Part shown: positions 35,796-45,320 of the stretch, piece after piece
Position numbering within the stretch: position 1 is the stretch's first letter
Layout: the number at the start of each line of letters is the position of its first letter
Origin: Flammeovirgaceae bacterium UBA5585
GTDB lineage: Bacteria; Bacteroidota; Bacteroidia; Cytophagales; Cyclobacteriaceae
Assembly (NCBI GenBank): GCA_002425185.1
Contig: DILT01000019.1
Location: 304 to 64,303 of the forward strand
Direction: 5' to 3'
Length of the DNA stretch: 64,000 nucleotides
Notes under the pieces: model-generated
The model's database searches: none
Told to the model about the DNA's origin: nothing
What the model saw: the letters and a program-made list of their open reading frames with translations, nothing else
Position numbers and translations under genes: made by a program

Positions 35796-37373
35796 CTACT
35801 CAACACCTGGCTGTTTCAATACGAAGCCTGTTTTTGCTTTTTCATCATCCACCATTTTTTTCACATCGGCCAACAGCTTTTTGGCATCGTAGATAATACC
35901 ATCTTTAATCGTATACCGAACACCACCCACCCGGATTGCTTTGTTATCATCCGAAAGTTTTATGGCTCCGGTACCATACAGCACCTGAAGATTTTCTAAT
36001 GGGTTTTGATCCACCAACACAAAGTCGGCAAGTTTGCCCATTTCAACGGAACCCAGATCCTTCTCAACACCTAAGGCCTGTGCACCATACAAAGTTGCCG
36101 AACGAATTACTTCCAATGGATGAAAGCCAGCCTCTCGTAAAAGTTCTAATTCACGGATATAAGCAAATCCGTACAACTGAAAAATGAAACCCGAATCAGA
36201 ACCGGTTGTTACACGGCCTCCCCTGTTTTTATATTCATTCACAAACTTCATCCACAACATATAGTTCTCACGCCAATTCACTTCCTGTTCCGTTCCCCAG
36301 GCAAACCAATATGAGCCATGGGCTCTGCGATTGGGTTGAAAAAATGACCACAGTTGCGGAAGGGTATAATCTTCATGCCACTCCGCCCTGCGCGCCCGAT
36401 GCAAATCACGACTGGCTTCATAGATATTAAAGGTGGGATCAAGTGTAAAATCAAGTTTGAGCAGTTCATTCATCACATTATTCCAATGTTCAGAATAGGG
36501 GGCAGCCGCCTGCTTCCACAACTTACCTGCATTTTCAAACCGGTGCTGTTCATTCTGATAATTGTAATCTAACGGATAATCCTGAATTGTACGATCGGCA
36601 AACAATGCTTCCGGCAGTCCATACCAATGTTCCATACTGGTAAGTCCGGCACGTGCAGATTTTACCACATTCCAACGCGCTACATCCATTTGCGCATGAT
36701 GACAGGCCGAACGTAATCCAAGCTTTTTATTTTCTTCCAGTGCGGCTTGCATAATTTCGGGAGATGCCCCAAAGAATTTAATACCATCGGCTCCTTTAGC
36801 TTTATTATTGCGCACCCATTCACGTGCCATTTCCGGTGTGCTGATGGGTTTGTCACTCCCCATACCAAAAGCAGTATACGCGTGAAGACGTGGAGCGGTA
36901 ATGGTATTCTTTGCGCTTTTTTGTTTGTGCTCTAAAACCCAATCTAATCCATTACCCGCTGATGGATCGCGCACAGTAGTAATGCCATGACTCATCCATA
37001 ACTTAAAAACATACTCTGCATTGGGCGCCTGTCCTCCACCAATATGCCCGTGCATGTCAATAAAGCCCGGCATCAAATACATGCCTTCGGCTTTCAATTC
37101 TTTTCCGCCAGCCTCCAACTTGGGCCGTCTTTCTTCGGTAATGGGTACGCCAGGGTAACCCACATTTACTATTCGTTCAATGCGGTTTTGTTTTACTACA
37201 ATATCTACAGGGCCAATAGGCGGTGCACCAGTTCCGTCAATAAGCGTTACCCCTCGGATGATTAATTGTGTGAATGGGCCATCGCCTTCTTTTACTTCAG
37301 GGGCTTTGGCAATTCTTCCTTGGGCCAGTGTTAGTGATGTGATCAGGCCAAGCAGGTATAAAATATTCTTCAT
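35796..37373 (-). CDS. Secreted amidohydrolase
   Basis: A metal-dependent hydrolase of the amidohydrolase superfamily, about 525 residues from the ATG at 37373. A longer TTG start at 37403 would precede the evident signal peptide MKNILYLLGLITSLTLAQG, so the ATG is preferred. Motifs: GFIDMHGHIGG (first metal histidines, about 105-115), SACHHAQ (about 222-228), GSDSGFI (metal aspartate, about 388-394), and a C-terminal SVEMGKLADFVLVDQNPL typical of the imidazolonepropionase-like/prolidase-like group. Substrate unknown; it is probably periplasmic. It stands alone on the minus strand. Confidence 0.92.
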   Translation of the reverse strand: MKNILYLLGLITSLTLAQGRIAKAPEVKEGDGPFTQLIIRGVTLIDGTGAPPIGPVDIVVKQNRIERIVNVGYPGVPITEERRPKLEAGGKELKAEGMYLMPGFIDMHGHIGGGQAPNAEYVFKLWMSHGITTVRDPSAGNGLDWVLEHKQKSAKNTITAPRLHAYTAFGMGSDKPISTPEMAREWVRNNKAKGADGIKFFGASPEIMQAALEENKKLGLRSACHHAQMDVARWNVVKSARAGLTSMEHWYGLPEALFADRTIQDYPLDYNYQNEQHRFENAGKLWKQAAAPYSEHWNNVMNELLKLDFTLDPTFNIYEASRDLHRARRAEWHEDYTLPQLWSFFQPNRRAHGSYWFAWGTEQEVNWRENYMLWMKFVNEYKNRGGRVTTGSDSGFIFQLYGFAYIRELELLREAGFHPLEVIRSATLYGAQALGVEKDLGSVEMGKLADFVLVDQNPLENLQVLYGTGAIKLSDDNKAIRVGGVRYTIKDGIIYDAKKLLADVKKMVDDEKAKTGFVLKQPGVE

Positions 37374-37442
37374 AATGGGTGATAAAAAGCAAAAGCTAAG
37401 CAACTTCTCCTGAAAACAAAATCCGTAACGTGATGACAGGTA

Positions 37443-37511
37443 AACACCTCACCCCCGCCCCTCTCCTAAAGGAGAGGGGTGTTCGAGGTTCGATGTCGGA
37501 GTGAGGTTGTT
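37443..37511. repeat. GC-rich nested palindrome (REP-like element)
   Basis: An inner hairpin of CCCCTCTCC (37458-37466), loop TAAA, GGAGAGGGG (37471-37479), enclosed by outer arms AACACCTCAC (37443-37452) and GTGAGGTTGTT (37501-37511). It stands out from the AT-rich surroundings. Similar CCCCTCTCC-TAAA-GGAGAGGGG palindromes are dispersed in many Bacteroidota genomes as I recall. It is in the 320-bp spacer between the divergent amidohydrolase and amt genes. The rest of the spacer is AT-rich; TATATTTA at 37654-37661 may be part of an amt promoter. Confidence 0.8.
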
Positions 37512-37693
37512 TAAAACTGATCAGGTTTGCACCTTAGATCGTTTCCAAAGAGTCCAACTGACAACTCCACTCATTTTTTAACAACTAATTATTTTAACCC
37601 TATTTCAATCGTTTTCTATAATTTTTTGATTAAAGTGGTTCGTTTTTGACCCTTATATTTAGAAATTAAGGCAAATTTTTCAACCACCACCCT

Positions 37694-39010
37694 ATGAGTA
37701 AGCCTAAAACCCGATACATCATAATCTTTGGCTTAATTGTATTACTACAAATCGTTTCCCTTTTCAGTTCCGGTACTTCATTCGACACTTCAGCAACGGA
37801 AGGAATTGATAAATCCGATACAGCCTGGATGATTGTCGCCACAGCCTTTGTGCTGTTTATGACTCCCGGACTCTCCTTTTTTTATGGCGGTATGGTGAGT
37901 TACAAAAACGTAATCTCCACCATGCTGCAAAGTTTTATTGCATTGGGCGTGATCAGTTTACTCTGGTACCTGGTGGGTTTTAGCCTTGCCTTTGGCGAAA
38001 GTTACCATGGCCTGATTGGAAACCCGTTAACCTTTTTCAGTTTCAATAATGTTGGTTTGGCTCCTAATGCCGACTTCTCGGCCACTATTCCCTTCCTCAT
38101 TTTTGCTTTGTTTCAACTCAAGTTTGCCATTATTACCCCGGCTCTTATTACGGGCAGTTTTGCAGAACGTGTGAAATTTACCTCGTACCTGATTTTCATG
38201 TGCCTGTTCTCTTTATTTATTTATACACCACTCGCACACTGGACCTGGCACCCTGAAGGTTTTCTTCGTCAGTGGGGCGTTCTCGATTTTGCAGGCGGAA
38301 CCGTAGTGCACATGTCGGCAGGGTTTGCTGCATTGGCTGGTGCCTATGTACTGGGTAAACGGGAAACTAAGAATCATCAGCCTGCCAACATTCCTTTTAT
38401 AATATTAGGAACAGGCATGCTCTGGTTCGGATGGTTTGGTTTTAATGCGGGCTCAGCTCTGGCGGCCGATGGATTGGCAGTGCAAGCATTTGCCACCACC
38501 AATATGGCATCTGCCTCAGCCATGATTACCTGGGTAATGTTTGATGCCCTGGTAGGTAGGAGAATTTCGGCTATGGGGGCTTGTATTGGTGCTGTAGTTG
38601 GACTCGTGGCCATAACGCCTGCCGCAGGATTTGTAACCCTGGGTCAAAGCGTTTTCATCGGATTTGTGGCTGCTATTGTGAGCAACCTGGCGGTGTACTA
38701 CAAGCAGCGCACTTCCCTTGACGATACACTGGATGTTTTTCCCTGCCATGGCGTAGGCGGTATTGTGGGGATGCTGCTTACCGGTGTATTCGCAGCAGAT
38801 GTTGGATTAATCCATGGCGATCCTACAACCTTTCTCTACCACCTGCTGGCGATGGTTATTGTTGGCGCCTTCACATTCTTCGGATCACTGCTGATTTTTA
38901 AGATCACCTCCAGCATAACCAAGTTGAGGGTTACGCGTGAAGAAGAGAGTATTGGGTTGGATATCAGTCAGCATGCGGAAACGTTGAACGTGGTGCCGAG
39001 CAGCAATTAA
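37694..39010 (+). CDS. amt: Ammonium transporter
   Basis: Integral inner-membrane channel of the Amt/MEP/Rh family. The 438 residues carry about eleven hydrophobic spans after an extra N-terminal span. Signatures include DTAWMIVATAFVLFMTPGLSFFYGGMV and the pore region with FAGGTVVHMSAGFAALAGAYVLG, whose histidine is one of the twin pore histidines, with the other in FPCHGVGGIVGML. Full length. No glnK gene for its usual regulator is adjacent. It is transcribed alone on the plus strand and is convergent with the large helicase gene. Confidence 0.97.
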   Translation: MSKPKTRYIIIFGLIVLLQIVSLFSSGTSFDTSATEGIDKSDTAWMIVATAFVLFMTPGLSFFYGGMVSYKNVISTMLQSFIALGVISLLWYLVGFSLAFGESYHGLIGNPLTFFSFNNVGLAPNADFSATIPFLIFALFQLKFAIITPALITGSFAERVKFTSYLIFMCLFSLFIYTPLAHWTWHPEGFLRQWGVLDFAGGTVVHMSAGFAALAGAYVLGKRETKNHQPANIPFIILGTGMLWFGWFGFNAGSALAADGLAVQAFATTNMASASAMITWVMFDALVGRRISAMGACIGAVVGLVAITPAAGFVTLGQSVFIGFVAAIVSNLAVYYKQRTSLDDTLDVFPCHGVGGIVGMLLTGVFAADVGLIHGDPTTFLYHLLAMVIVGAFTFFGSLLIFKITSSITKLRVTREEESIGLDISQHAETLNVVPSSN

Positions 39011-39031
39011 TTTGCTTCTATCATTAGAAAC

Positions 39032-42000
39032 TTAATCGGTTTGATTTAACTGATACAGGTATCGTGTTAGCGCATGCTGCACCTGTTCCCGGTTTACCCA
39101 CCAGTTGCGGCTGAATATTCTCAGGTATGTCCAGTTTTTATGCTCCAGCAAATAGGGCGTATATACATGCGCATCTTTTACGGAAAACATTTGTTCATAC
39201 AGTTCGTCATCGGTTAATATAATGCCTAGCAGATCACTGCCTTGATTCAACACAATATCTACACCCGGCAGTGTATGCGCTGAAAAAGAAAATCGGGTTT
39301 GTTCCACCCGGCTCCAACGCATAATGGTTGAGCCCAAATACCAATCGGGATTATGTTTTTTCTTTTCTGGAGCAGCAGGAACAAAATTACCGGCTGATAC
39401 TGCCTGCGCATACTCCAGCCACTGCTTTAATAACTTTGGACCATCATTTTTTATGCCTTGTAACTTCAACGCATCAGGCCAAATACTGGCGATAACAATG
39501 ATTTTTTCCCGTGCCCGTGTAACCGCAACATTCAACCGGTTTTCACCTCCTGCTACATTCAGGCTTCCAAACTGCATATTCATCTTACCGGATTTATCGG
39601 GTGCATACCCAACCGAGAATAGGATGATATCCTTTTCGTCTCCCTGTACGTTTTCAATATTCTTAACAAATAAAGATTCTGGAATTCCTATGCCTGCTTT
39701 TGCTGCTTCGCTATCCAGCAAATCCATAATGAGCATTTGCTGCGGAAGGTTAAAGGTTACTACGCCCAATTCCTTATCCGGAAAATTTTGTATCCATTCC
39801 AGCACAACGGCAACTACTTTTTCGGCTTCGCACAAGTTTGTTTGATCTTCCCATATACCCGCTACATGATAATAGTCAATGGCGGGCTGTTTTTTGTCCA
39901 CTTCTCTCTTATCCGGTAATAATCGGAGTTTTCCACCATAAAAATTCCGGTTTGAGAAATCGATCAGCGCCAATGATTTGCTGCGATAATGTCCATTCAG
40001 AAATACGGTGTCAAAATACCGGGCCGTAAGTTCCAACAGGGAGTCTACTTCCAGTTCGGCTACCTCTGATTCCTCTTCCCAACGCGCCTGGTAAAGTTCG
40101 AATGGCCGAAGCTGCTTATCATCACCGGCAATTAACACCTGCTTGCCCCGGCATATAGCCGGAATACCCCGCTCAGCAAAGCACTGCGAAGCCTCATCAA
40201 AAATCACCAGGTCAAACATTTGCGTCATGGGAAAAATAGCCGACACCGACTCGGGTGAAGCCATCCAGCAGGGAATGAGTTTAAATACCTCGGTATAAAA
40301 CTCAGCCATTAACTTTCGTACCGGCCAGATTTTTTTCTTTTTGGTTACCTGGTGGTAGAGATCACGGTAGGTAATCCGGTTATTCAGCCGGTTATACTCT
40401 ATGCTTTCGCAGATTCCTTCACGGGCTCGTAACAACAGAATTTCCTTGCTCATCGTCATTTTCTCCTCCACCATTTTCTGAAGTTCCGCCTGCATGTCTT
40501 CCATCATTAAGGTTGAAGCTGACCGAAGCACCGGGTATTTCATTTCCATATGCTCAATCCAGGCAATACGTAAACTATTTTGAAACATATTCACAAATAC
40601 ATCAACTTCCCAGGCGTTTATCGAATCAAAAATTCGGTTGATCACTTCCTTTTCATGTGGTTGCATTCCTTCTTTCACCTGGTCGAATTCCCGTAGGTGA
40701 TCAAAATCATTATTCAATGCAGCTACCAACTCGTCCGCCTTCTCAGGATTTTGAATGATCTGATTAATTTGATAGGATGATAAATACTTCTGCCAAAATT
40801 GCCGGTGTTCCTGTAAAGGTTCCAGGCTATCCATTATTGTCCAGATAAGCCTGATGAATTCATCGCGTGAGTAGTCGGCAGGTTGAAGTCCCTTCCTGAT
40901 CTCGCGCAATGAACCAAGCAATAGTTTGGCGCGAACGGCATGTTTCTGTTTCTCAAACCACTTTTTGAAACTCTTCAGGTTATAGTCTTGCGGAAGATCA
41001 ATGAGCCAGGGTCTTTCTTTTAATGCGGTAAGATGATGTTCAAGATTAAGCCGGTTATCAATGCGGCCCTCCAATGTGCGCAACCCCGTTTTTGTATAGG
41101 GCAAGTCATTTCCAATAAGTACCCGCTTCAGGAAAAATTTATGTTCTGAAAAAAGCTCCCACCTGATCATTCGCACCAGGCTTCTGCGGGCCACCATGCG
41201 TTGCTGCAAGGCGCCCTGGCACACGCCTATCTGATCATTGCGCAAAGAAGTTTCTACTCCCGGCCCATCGAAGCAATTGAGCACCAGCCGCTCCATGTTT
41301 TGCAGCCACAGCAAACTGGTCTCTTCGTCCTTCTCATCGGCCATAGCTTTAAAAAAAGTGTAAGCTGTTTCATCGGCCAGTAAATTCACCATCTCATTTA
41401 CCGCTTCTCTTCGGTTGCGCAAGGTTTCGCAATCTTCCAGGTTTAGGGTAACGCCAATAAGTTTTTCGAGTTGCTGTGACAGTGCAGCCTGGTGCGCAGG
41501 TATATCCTTAACTGCCCGCGCTGTTTCTTTATAATCGGAAAGTGAAAATCCGGCAAATGAAATCCGGTTTCTCCACGCATAATCATCCTGCTCAAAGCGT
41601 TGTGCGTACCGGACATATTGTTTTAGCCGGCTGATAAAATCATGTAGTGAATGAAAATGAAACTGCTGATAAATCTGGGTAATGTTAATGCCTTCCAAAG
41701 CAGGATTGGACGTGAGGTAAAGCTCCTTAACGCTTAGCCCACATTCATCGTTGTTAAACAATGCCTTTCTGAATTCTTCGAGTTCTTCGGTTAACTGATC
41801 AATTCTTCGGCACACCTGGTTGAATCTGCGTTCTGTCTGGATGGCATCGATTCCCCGGTTAATCATTTTGTATTCCTCCAGCCGATCGACCTGACGGGCA
41901 ATTTTCGTATACACCGGTTTGCGATCGTCACGAAAATCATGGATCAATCCTAAAAAATCTGTTAACCCAACAGCGGCCAATCTATTATACACAACATCAA

Positions 42001-43060
42001 GCGCTACCCGTTTCTGGCAAACCAGTAACACCCGCTTTCCGGAAGCAATGCAATCAGTAATCAGGTTACTGATCAACTGCGACTTGCCTGTACCGGGCGG
42101 CCCCTGCACAACAATGGAGCGGCCTAACTTCACCGACTTTAGTGCGTGTTCCTGCCAGGCATCCATTGGAAAGGCCGTATAGATTTTTTCTTCTTTTACA
42201 CCTAAGTTCACCGATACAGGATCATCAAATAATCTTCCTACCTGCGATTGGTTTTTTGCAGCAAACAATGCCTCCAGGGTACTGTACTGATTTTCTTCAA
42301 TCAACTGAAGATAATCAGGCACTAACTGCGCGGCTTGTGGAAAAATTCCAAGCACAGCCTCAGGAAAAAGTTTAATCTCCCCATTGCGGTGAAGCTGATC
42401 GAATTCTTCTTTTTTAAACTCGTGAAACGGCAGCAGGTGATCTGAAAAGGTATCGGGGTTGAAATTGATTTCAATCCTGTCTCTCAATAATTGGTAAAGT
42501 TGTGTTCGAAATACGGTACTGTCTGTATCGAAATCTTCAAAGTCCGCCTCGAGTAATTCTTCATTTGGCTTTACCTGGTTGTAATAGGAAAATGCCAGTA
42601 AAAAAGTTTTATTCAACACCGTACCGGCATCTTTTCGTATTTTCAGTATCCAATCGGTTTTATCCTGCACCAGTGTTACCGGAAAAAACAGCAGCGGGGT
42701 ACGAACCCATGTACCATCCGCCAGCTTACCCCTAAGAATGGGCCAGCCTACATGCAGATCGTTTGATCCGCGTTCATCAAAGATAAATTTATCTGCACGT
42801 TGTAAGCGTTTCAGTTTTTTGCTGGCATCATTAACAGCTTCCATTCGGCTATCCAGCAACGGACAAATTTTTTTATCCTTGCCGGCAATCAACGCATTGA
42901 TAATATTGAATGAAGGTTCTCCTTTTAACTGACTCAGTTGCTGAAGGTCTAAAAGTTGTTCGCTATGCAGGCGCAATAACAACAACGAACGGTTGTTACC
43001 ACTCAGGCTGGTAAGCCTGCGCATAAAGGCCTGCAATATGGATTGTGCCTGGTTAATCAA
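39032..43060 (-). CDS. Large superfamily 1 DNA/RNA helicase with decayed nuclease-like tail
   Basis: 1342 residues. Helicase motif I GPPGTGKSQLISNL lies near 310 and motif II DEASQCF near 965, separated by a long helical insert. Motifs III-VI follow, including VQGDEKDIILFSVGYAP and NVAVTRAREKIIVI. This is the UPF1/DNA2-like COG1112 group. The C-terminal about 100 residues resemble the Vsr/MTES_1575-type nuclease domain of such helicases, ending IFSRNWW, but the usual acidic GIECDG-type motif reads GIILTDD, so the nuclease is probably dead. Start is a TTG overlapping the HhH gene by 8 bp; an ATG 12 codons later is possible. Role in repair or phage defence is inferred. Confidence 0.9.
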   Translation of the reverse strand: MINQAQSILQAFMRRLTSLSGNNRSLLLLRLHSEQLLDLQQLSQLKGEPSFNIINALIAGKDKKICPLLDSRMEAVNDASKKLKRLQRADKFIFDERGSNDLHVGWPILRGKLADGTWVRTPLLFFPVTLVQDKTDWILKIRKDAGTVLNKTFLLAFSYYNQVKPNEELLEADFEDFDTDSTVFRTQLYQLLRDRIEINFNPDTFSDHLLPFHEFKKEEFDQLHRNGEIKLFPEAVLGIFPQAAQLVPDYLQLIEENQYSTLEALFAAKNQSQVGRLFDDPVSVNLGVKEEKIYTAFPMDAWQEHALKSVKLGRSIVVQGPPGTGKSQLISNLITDCIASGKRVLLVCQKRVALDVVYNRLAAVGLTDFLGLIHDFRDDRKPVYTKIARQVDRLEEYKMINRGIDAIQTERRFNQVCRRIDQLTEELEEFRKALFNNDECGLSVKELYLTSNPALEGINITQIYQQFHFHSLHDFISRLKQYVRYAQRFEQDDYAWRNRISFAGFSLSDYKETARAVKDIPAHQAALSQQLEKLIGVTLNLEDCETLRNRREAVNEMVNLLADETAYTFFKAMADEKDEETSLLWLQNMERLVLNCFDGPGVETSLRNDQIGVCQGALQQRMVARRSLVRMIRWELFSEHKFFLKRVLIGNDLPYTKTGLRTLEGRIDNRLNLEHHLTALKERPWLIDLPQDYNLKSFKKWFEKQKHAVRAKLLLGSLREIRKGLQPADYSRDEFIRLIWTIMDSLEPLQEHRQFWQKYLSSYQINQIIQNPEKADELVAALNNDFDHLREFDQVKEGMQPHEKEVINRIFDSINAWEVDVFVNMFQNSLRIAWIEHMEMKYPVLRSASTLMMEDMQAELQKMVEEKMTMSKEILLLRAREGICESIEYNRLNNRITYRDLYHQVTKKKKIWPVRKLMAEFYTEVFKLIPCWMASPESVSAIFPMTQMFDLVIFDEASQCFAERGIPAICRGKQVLIAGDDKQLRPFELYQARWEEESEVAELEVDSLLELTARYFDTVFLNGHYRSKSLALIDFSNRNFYGGKLRLLPDKREVDKKQPAIDYYHVAGIWEDQTNLCEAEKVVAVVLEWIQNFPDKELGVVTFNLPQQMLIMDLLDSEAAKAGIGIPESLFVKNIENVQGDEKDIILFSVGYAPDKSGKMNMQFGSLNVAGGENRLNVAVTRAREKIIVIASIWPDALKLQGIKNDGPKLLKQWLEYAQAVSAGNFVPAAPEKKKHNPDWYLGSTIMRWSRVEQTRFSFSAHTLPGVDIVLNQGSDLLGIILTDDELYEQMFSVKDAHVYTPYLLEHKNWTYLRIFSRNWWVNREQVQHALTRYLYQLNQTD

Positions 43061-43949
43061 CCGTGAGGTAAGGTTTTAATTTAGTCAGCATGGCATCATC
43101 CACCTGTATAATTTTCCGAAGGTCTTCAATGGCTTGGTACCGTCCATGCTGAAATCGGTAAGTGACAATAGCCTTAGCCATTCGCTTTGAAATGTACGGA
43201 TGAGTTTCCAATTGCTCTTCGGTCGCTTCATTTAAATTCAGAATTCTGGGGTAAAAATCAGGTTGAATAAAGCTGGCCTCTGTTAAACGGCCCACCACGG
43301 TCGAATCGAGTCCGTAGATTTCAAAAAGCTGATCGGGGTAGATAAATCCACCAAGCGACTCACGAAAGGTTACGATCCGTTTGGCAAGTTTTGAACCAAT
43401 GCCGTAAATGCTTTTCAGTAACGTAGTGTCTGCACGGTTTAGATCAAATTTAATTTCCGTCCTCTTCTCGGTAGGTATTGTGTTGGGTACAAATGTCGCT
43501 GCCCGCAAAGGCTCATCCGGTAACAAAATAAACGGAAACAAAGCTTCATAAAATGATGAGTCCATTCCGTATAGCTTTAGTAAATCGGCTTTTGTTTTGA
43601 ACTGACCGCCAGCCTTGCGATAGTTAACCACTCGCTTTGCTAATCCTGCCGAAAAACCGAAGGCATGAAGATCCTCTGCGGTTGCGGTATTCGGATTAAA
43701 GGCAAACAAGGTAACAGGAAGAAGCTCCTCCTCGGGGAGTACATTCATTTCATCCTTTACCCATAGTGCCGAAAGGCTATCCAGTCGGGCCCGCTCCGTT
43801 GAAAAATCACGTAGTTGCCGGCTCTGCCACCATCGGTAAACCGGAGCTGAAAAAATAAAGATCAGAACCAACGGAAGAAAAACAAGAAAGCCGTTCGTCT
43901 GGCTTCGCGAAAAGCCAAAGAAATTCCTGATCCAACGCTTAGGGTTCAT
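43053..43949 (-). CDS. Membrane-anchored ComEA-like helix-hairpin-helix protein
   Basis: 298 residues with one N-terminal membrane span (about 20-38, FLVFLPLVLIFIFSAPVYRWW) and three helix-hairpin-helix repeats of the ComEA type: LNxxTATAEDLHAFGFSAGLAKRVV (about 80-120), NRADTTLLKSIYGIGSKLAKRI (about 170-195) and NEATEEQLETHPYISKRMAKAI (about 238-262). HhH motifs bind DNA backbone; ComEA-like proteins bind incoming DNA in the periplasm. Overlap with the helicase gene suggests co-transcription, but a joint function is not established. No other competence genes are in the window. Confidence 0.9.
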   Translation of the reverse strand: MNPKRWIRNFFGFSRSQTNGFLVFLPLVLIFIFSAPVYRWWQSRQLRDFSTERARLDSLSALWVKDEMNVLPEEELLPVTLFAFNPNTATAEDLHAFGFSAGLAKRVVNYRKAGGQFKTKADLLKLYGMDSSFYEALFPFILLPDEPLRAATFVPNTIPTEKRTEIKFDLNRADTTLLKSIYGIGSKLAKRIVTFRESLGGFIYPDQLFEIYGLDSTVVGRLTEASFIQPDFYPRILNLNEATEEQLETHPYISKRMAKAIVTYRFQHGRYQAIEDLRKIIQVDDAMLTKLKPYLTVD

Positions 43950-44064
43950 AGTACAAACTATGCATTAGCTCTCTAAATAAAAAGTACCGTTTCATTTTAG
44001 TTAATTCTGCTTCTGTAATTATCTTTCCTAACTTTCGACCTATCAAATTGAAGAGACTCTATAA

Positions 44065-44556
44065 TTGAGAACTGAACAAGAAAAGTCTTTCGTTAACCTG
44101 GTGAATGAACACCAGGGGCTTATCCATAAGGTTTGTAATTTATATGAAACCGATCGGGATGCCCGCAATGATCTGTTTCAGGAAGTTGTACTGCAGCTTT
44201 GGAAGTCGTTCCATACGTTTCGGGGCGACTCCAAAATTACCACGTGGATGTATCGTATTGCGCTGAACACTGCTATTTCAGGTTTGCGCAAACAAAAGCG
44301 TGGATTACAAACAGAAGATCTTAACGAAAAGCATTTTAACATTTCCGATTTGTCATCGGATCAACAGGAAGAAAATCTTCAAAAGCTACAGTGGAGCATA
44401 CGGCAGCTTTCAGAAATTGAACGAGCCATTATTATGATGGCCCTGGATGAAATACCCTACGATGAAATTGCCGAAACGATTGGCATTACTCAAAACAATG
44501 TACGCGTGCGCATGAACCGGATACGTGAAAAACTAAGGAAACTTATGAATCCATAA
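44065..44556 (+). CDS. ECF-type RNA polymerase sigma factor
   Basis: 163 residues with sigma region 2 (about 20-85, including NDLFQEVVLQLWKSFHTFRGDSKITTWMYRIALN) and sigma region 4 (about 105-160, IMMALDEIPYDEIAETIGITQNNVRVRMNRIREKL) with its helix-turn-helix. It redirects RNA polymerase to a specific regulon. The start is a TTG at 44065, as the region 2 helix requires the upstream residues. It is followed 2 bp later by a membrane protein that is probably its regulator. The signal sensed is unknown. Confidence 0.95.
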   Translation: MRTEQEKSFVNLVNEHQGLIHKVCNLYETDRDARNDLFQEVVLQLWKSFHTFRGDSKITTWMYRIALNTAISGLRKQKRGLQTEDLNEKHFNISDLSSDQQEENLQKLQWSIRQLSEIERAIIMMALDEIPYDEIAETIGITQNNVRVRMNRIREKLRKLMNP

Positions 44557-44558
44557 TC

Positions 44559-45170
44559 ATGGAAGAACTGGATGATTTAAAATCGATTTGGAAGCAGCAA
44601 TCCGGCTATGAAGCTAAAAATGAAGCCGAGATTATTGAAATGCTGAGTAAGCGCAGCAACACACTTATTCACAAGCTAAAACGAAGTGTATGGTTTGAGC
44701 TCATTTTTACCCTTGCCTGTATGCTCGTACTTGGAACTTACAGCGTAACCCTAAAAGGAGGGGCATTAATGTGGACTATACTTAGTCTTTTGGTGTTGCT
44801 ATTATCGTTTACACTCTATTATGTTAAAAAAATTATCCTGCTTAATCAGTATGATGCCGGCCATGAAAATCTGAAAGATAATCTCAATCACCTGTTGCTT
44901 CGACTGGATGCCTACATGAAGTTTTATAAACGAAGCTACTCAATTTTGTACCCCCTGTTTTTCGCATTGGGCCTTTTATTCGGGGCGCTCGAATCTGGTT
45001 TTGACCGGTTTATTGAAAAATTCGAAAAGCCGATGTACACCCTCTCGTTCATTATTCTTTCGGTGGTATTTATGGCTGGCGTATATAAAATCACCGACTG
45101 GTATTTGAAAAAACTCTATGGAAACCACATCGAAAAGCTTCGATCGCTACAAAAAGAACTTCTGGGGTAA
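44559..45170 (+). CDS. Membrane protein coupled to the ECF sigma factor
   Basis: 203 residues with a cytosolic N-terminal segment (about 1-45, MEELDDLKSIWKQQSGYEAKN), then two pairs of hydrophobic spans at about 47-70, 74-92, 130-150 and 158-178. The opening LDDLKSIWKQQ is common in small membrane proteins encoded directly after ECF sigma genes in Bacteroidota, which act as anti-sigma factors. There is no zinc-binding anti-sigma motif. The gene starts 2 bp after the sigma gene, so they are translationally coupled. Anti-sigma function is inferred from context. Confidence 0.82.
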   Translation: MEELDDLKSIWKQQSGYEAKNEAEIIEMLSKRSNTLIHKLKRSVWFELIFTLACMLVLGTYSVTLKGGALMWTILSLLVLLLSFTLYYVKKIILLNQYDAGHENLKDNLNHLLLRLDAYMKFYKRSYSILYPLFFALGLLFGALESGFDRFIEKFEKPMYTLSFIILSVVFMAGVYKITDWYLKKLYGNHIEKLRSLQKELLG

Positions 45171-45186
45171 TGGGTAACGGGTTCAG

Positions 45187-45215
45187 TTTACCCCAAAGCA
45201 GCGCTTTTCACCCCA
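45187..45215 (+). promoter_or_regulatory. Direct-repeat operator 1, upstream of the LytTR gene
   Basis: TTTACCCCA (45187-45195) and TTCACCCCA (45207-45215), repeat period exactly 20 bp, about two helical turns. It ends 105 bases before the LytTR ATG. LytTR proteins bind pairs of about 9-bp direct repeats spaced by roughly two turns. A reverse-oriented TGGGGTAA at 45163-45170 overlaps the previous stop codon. The same tandem pair recurs at 46231-46259. Confidence 0.72.
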
Positions 45216-45320
45216 AAATGAATGTGTCGGTTTGAGAAGAATAATAAATAAGATGTTGATGCACTTATTGATAACAGGTTCTGGCGAACTTTAGCATGAA
45301 AATTCCGTTTTTCGTGTACC

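Noticed and set aside
37374..37403. TTG at 37403 as start of the amidohydrolase
   Set aside because: It would put ten residues in front of a good signal peptide starting at the ATG at 37373.
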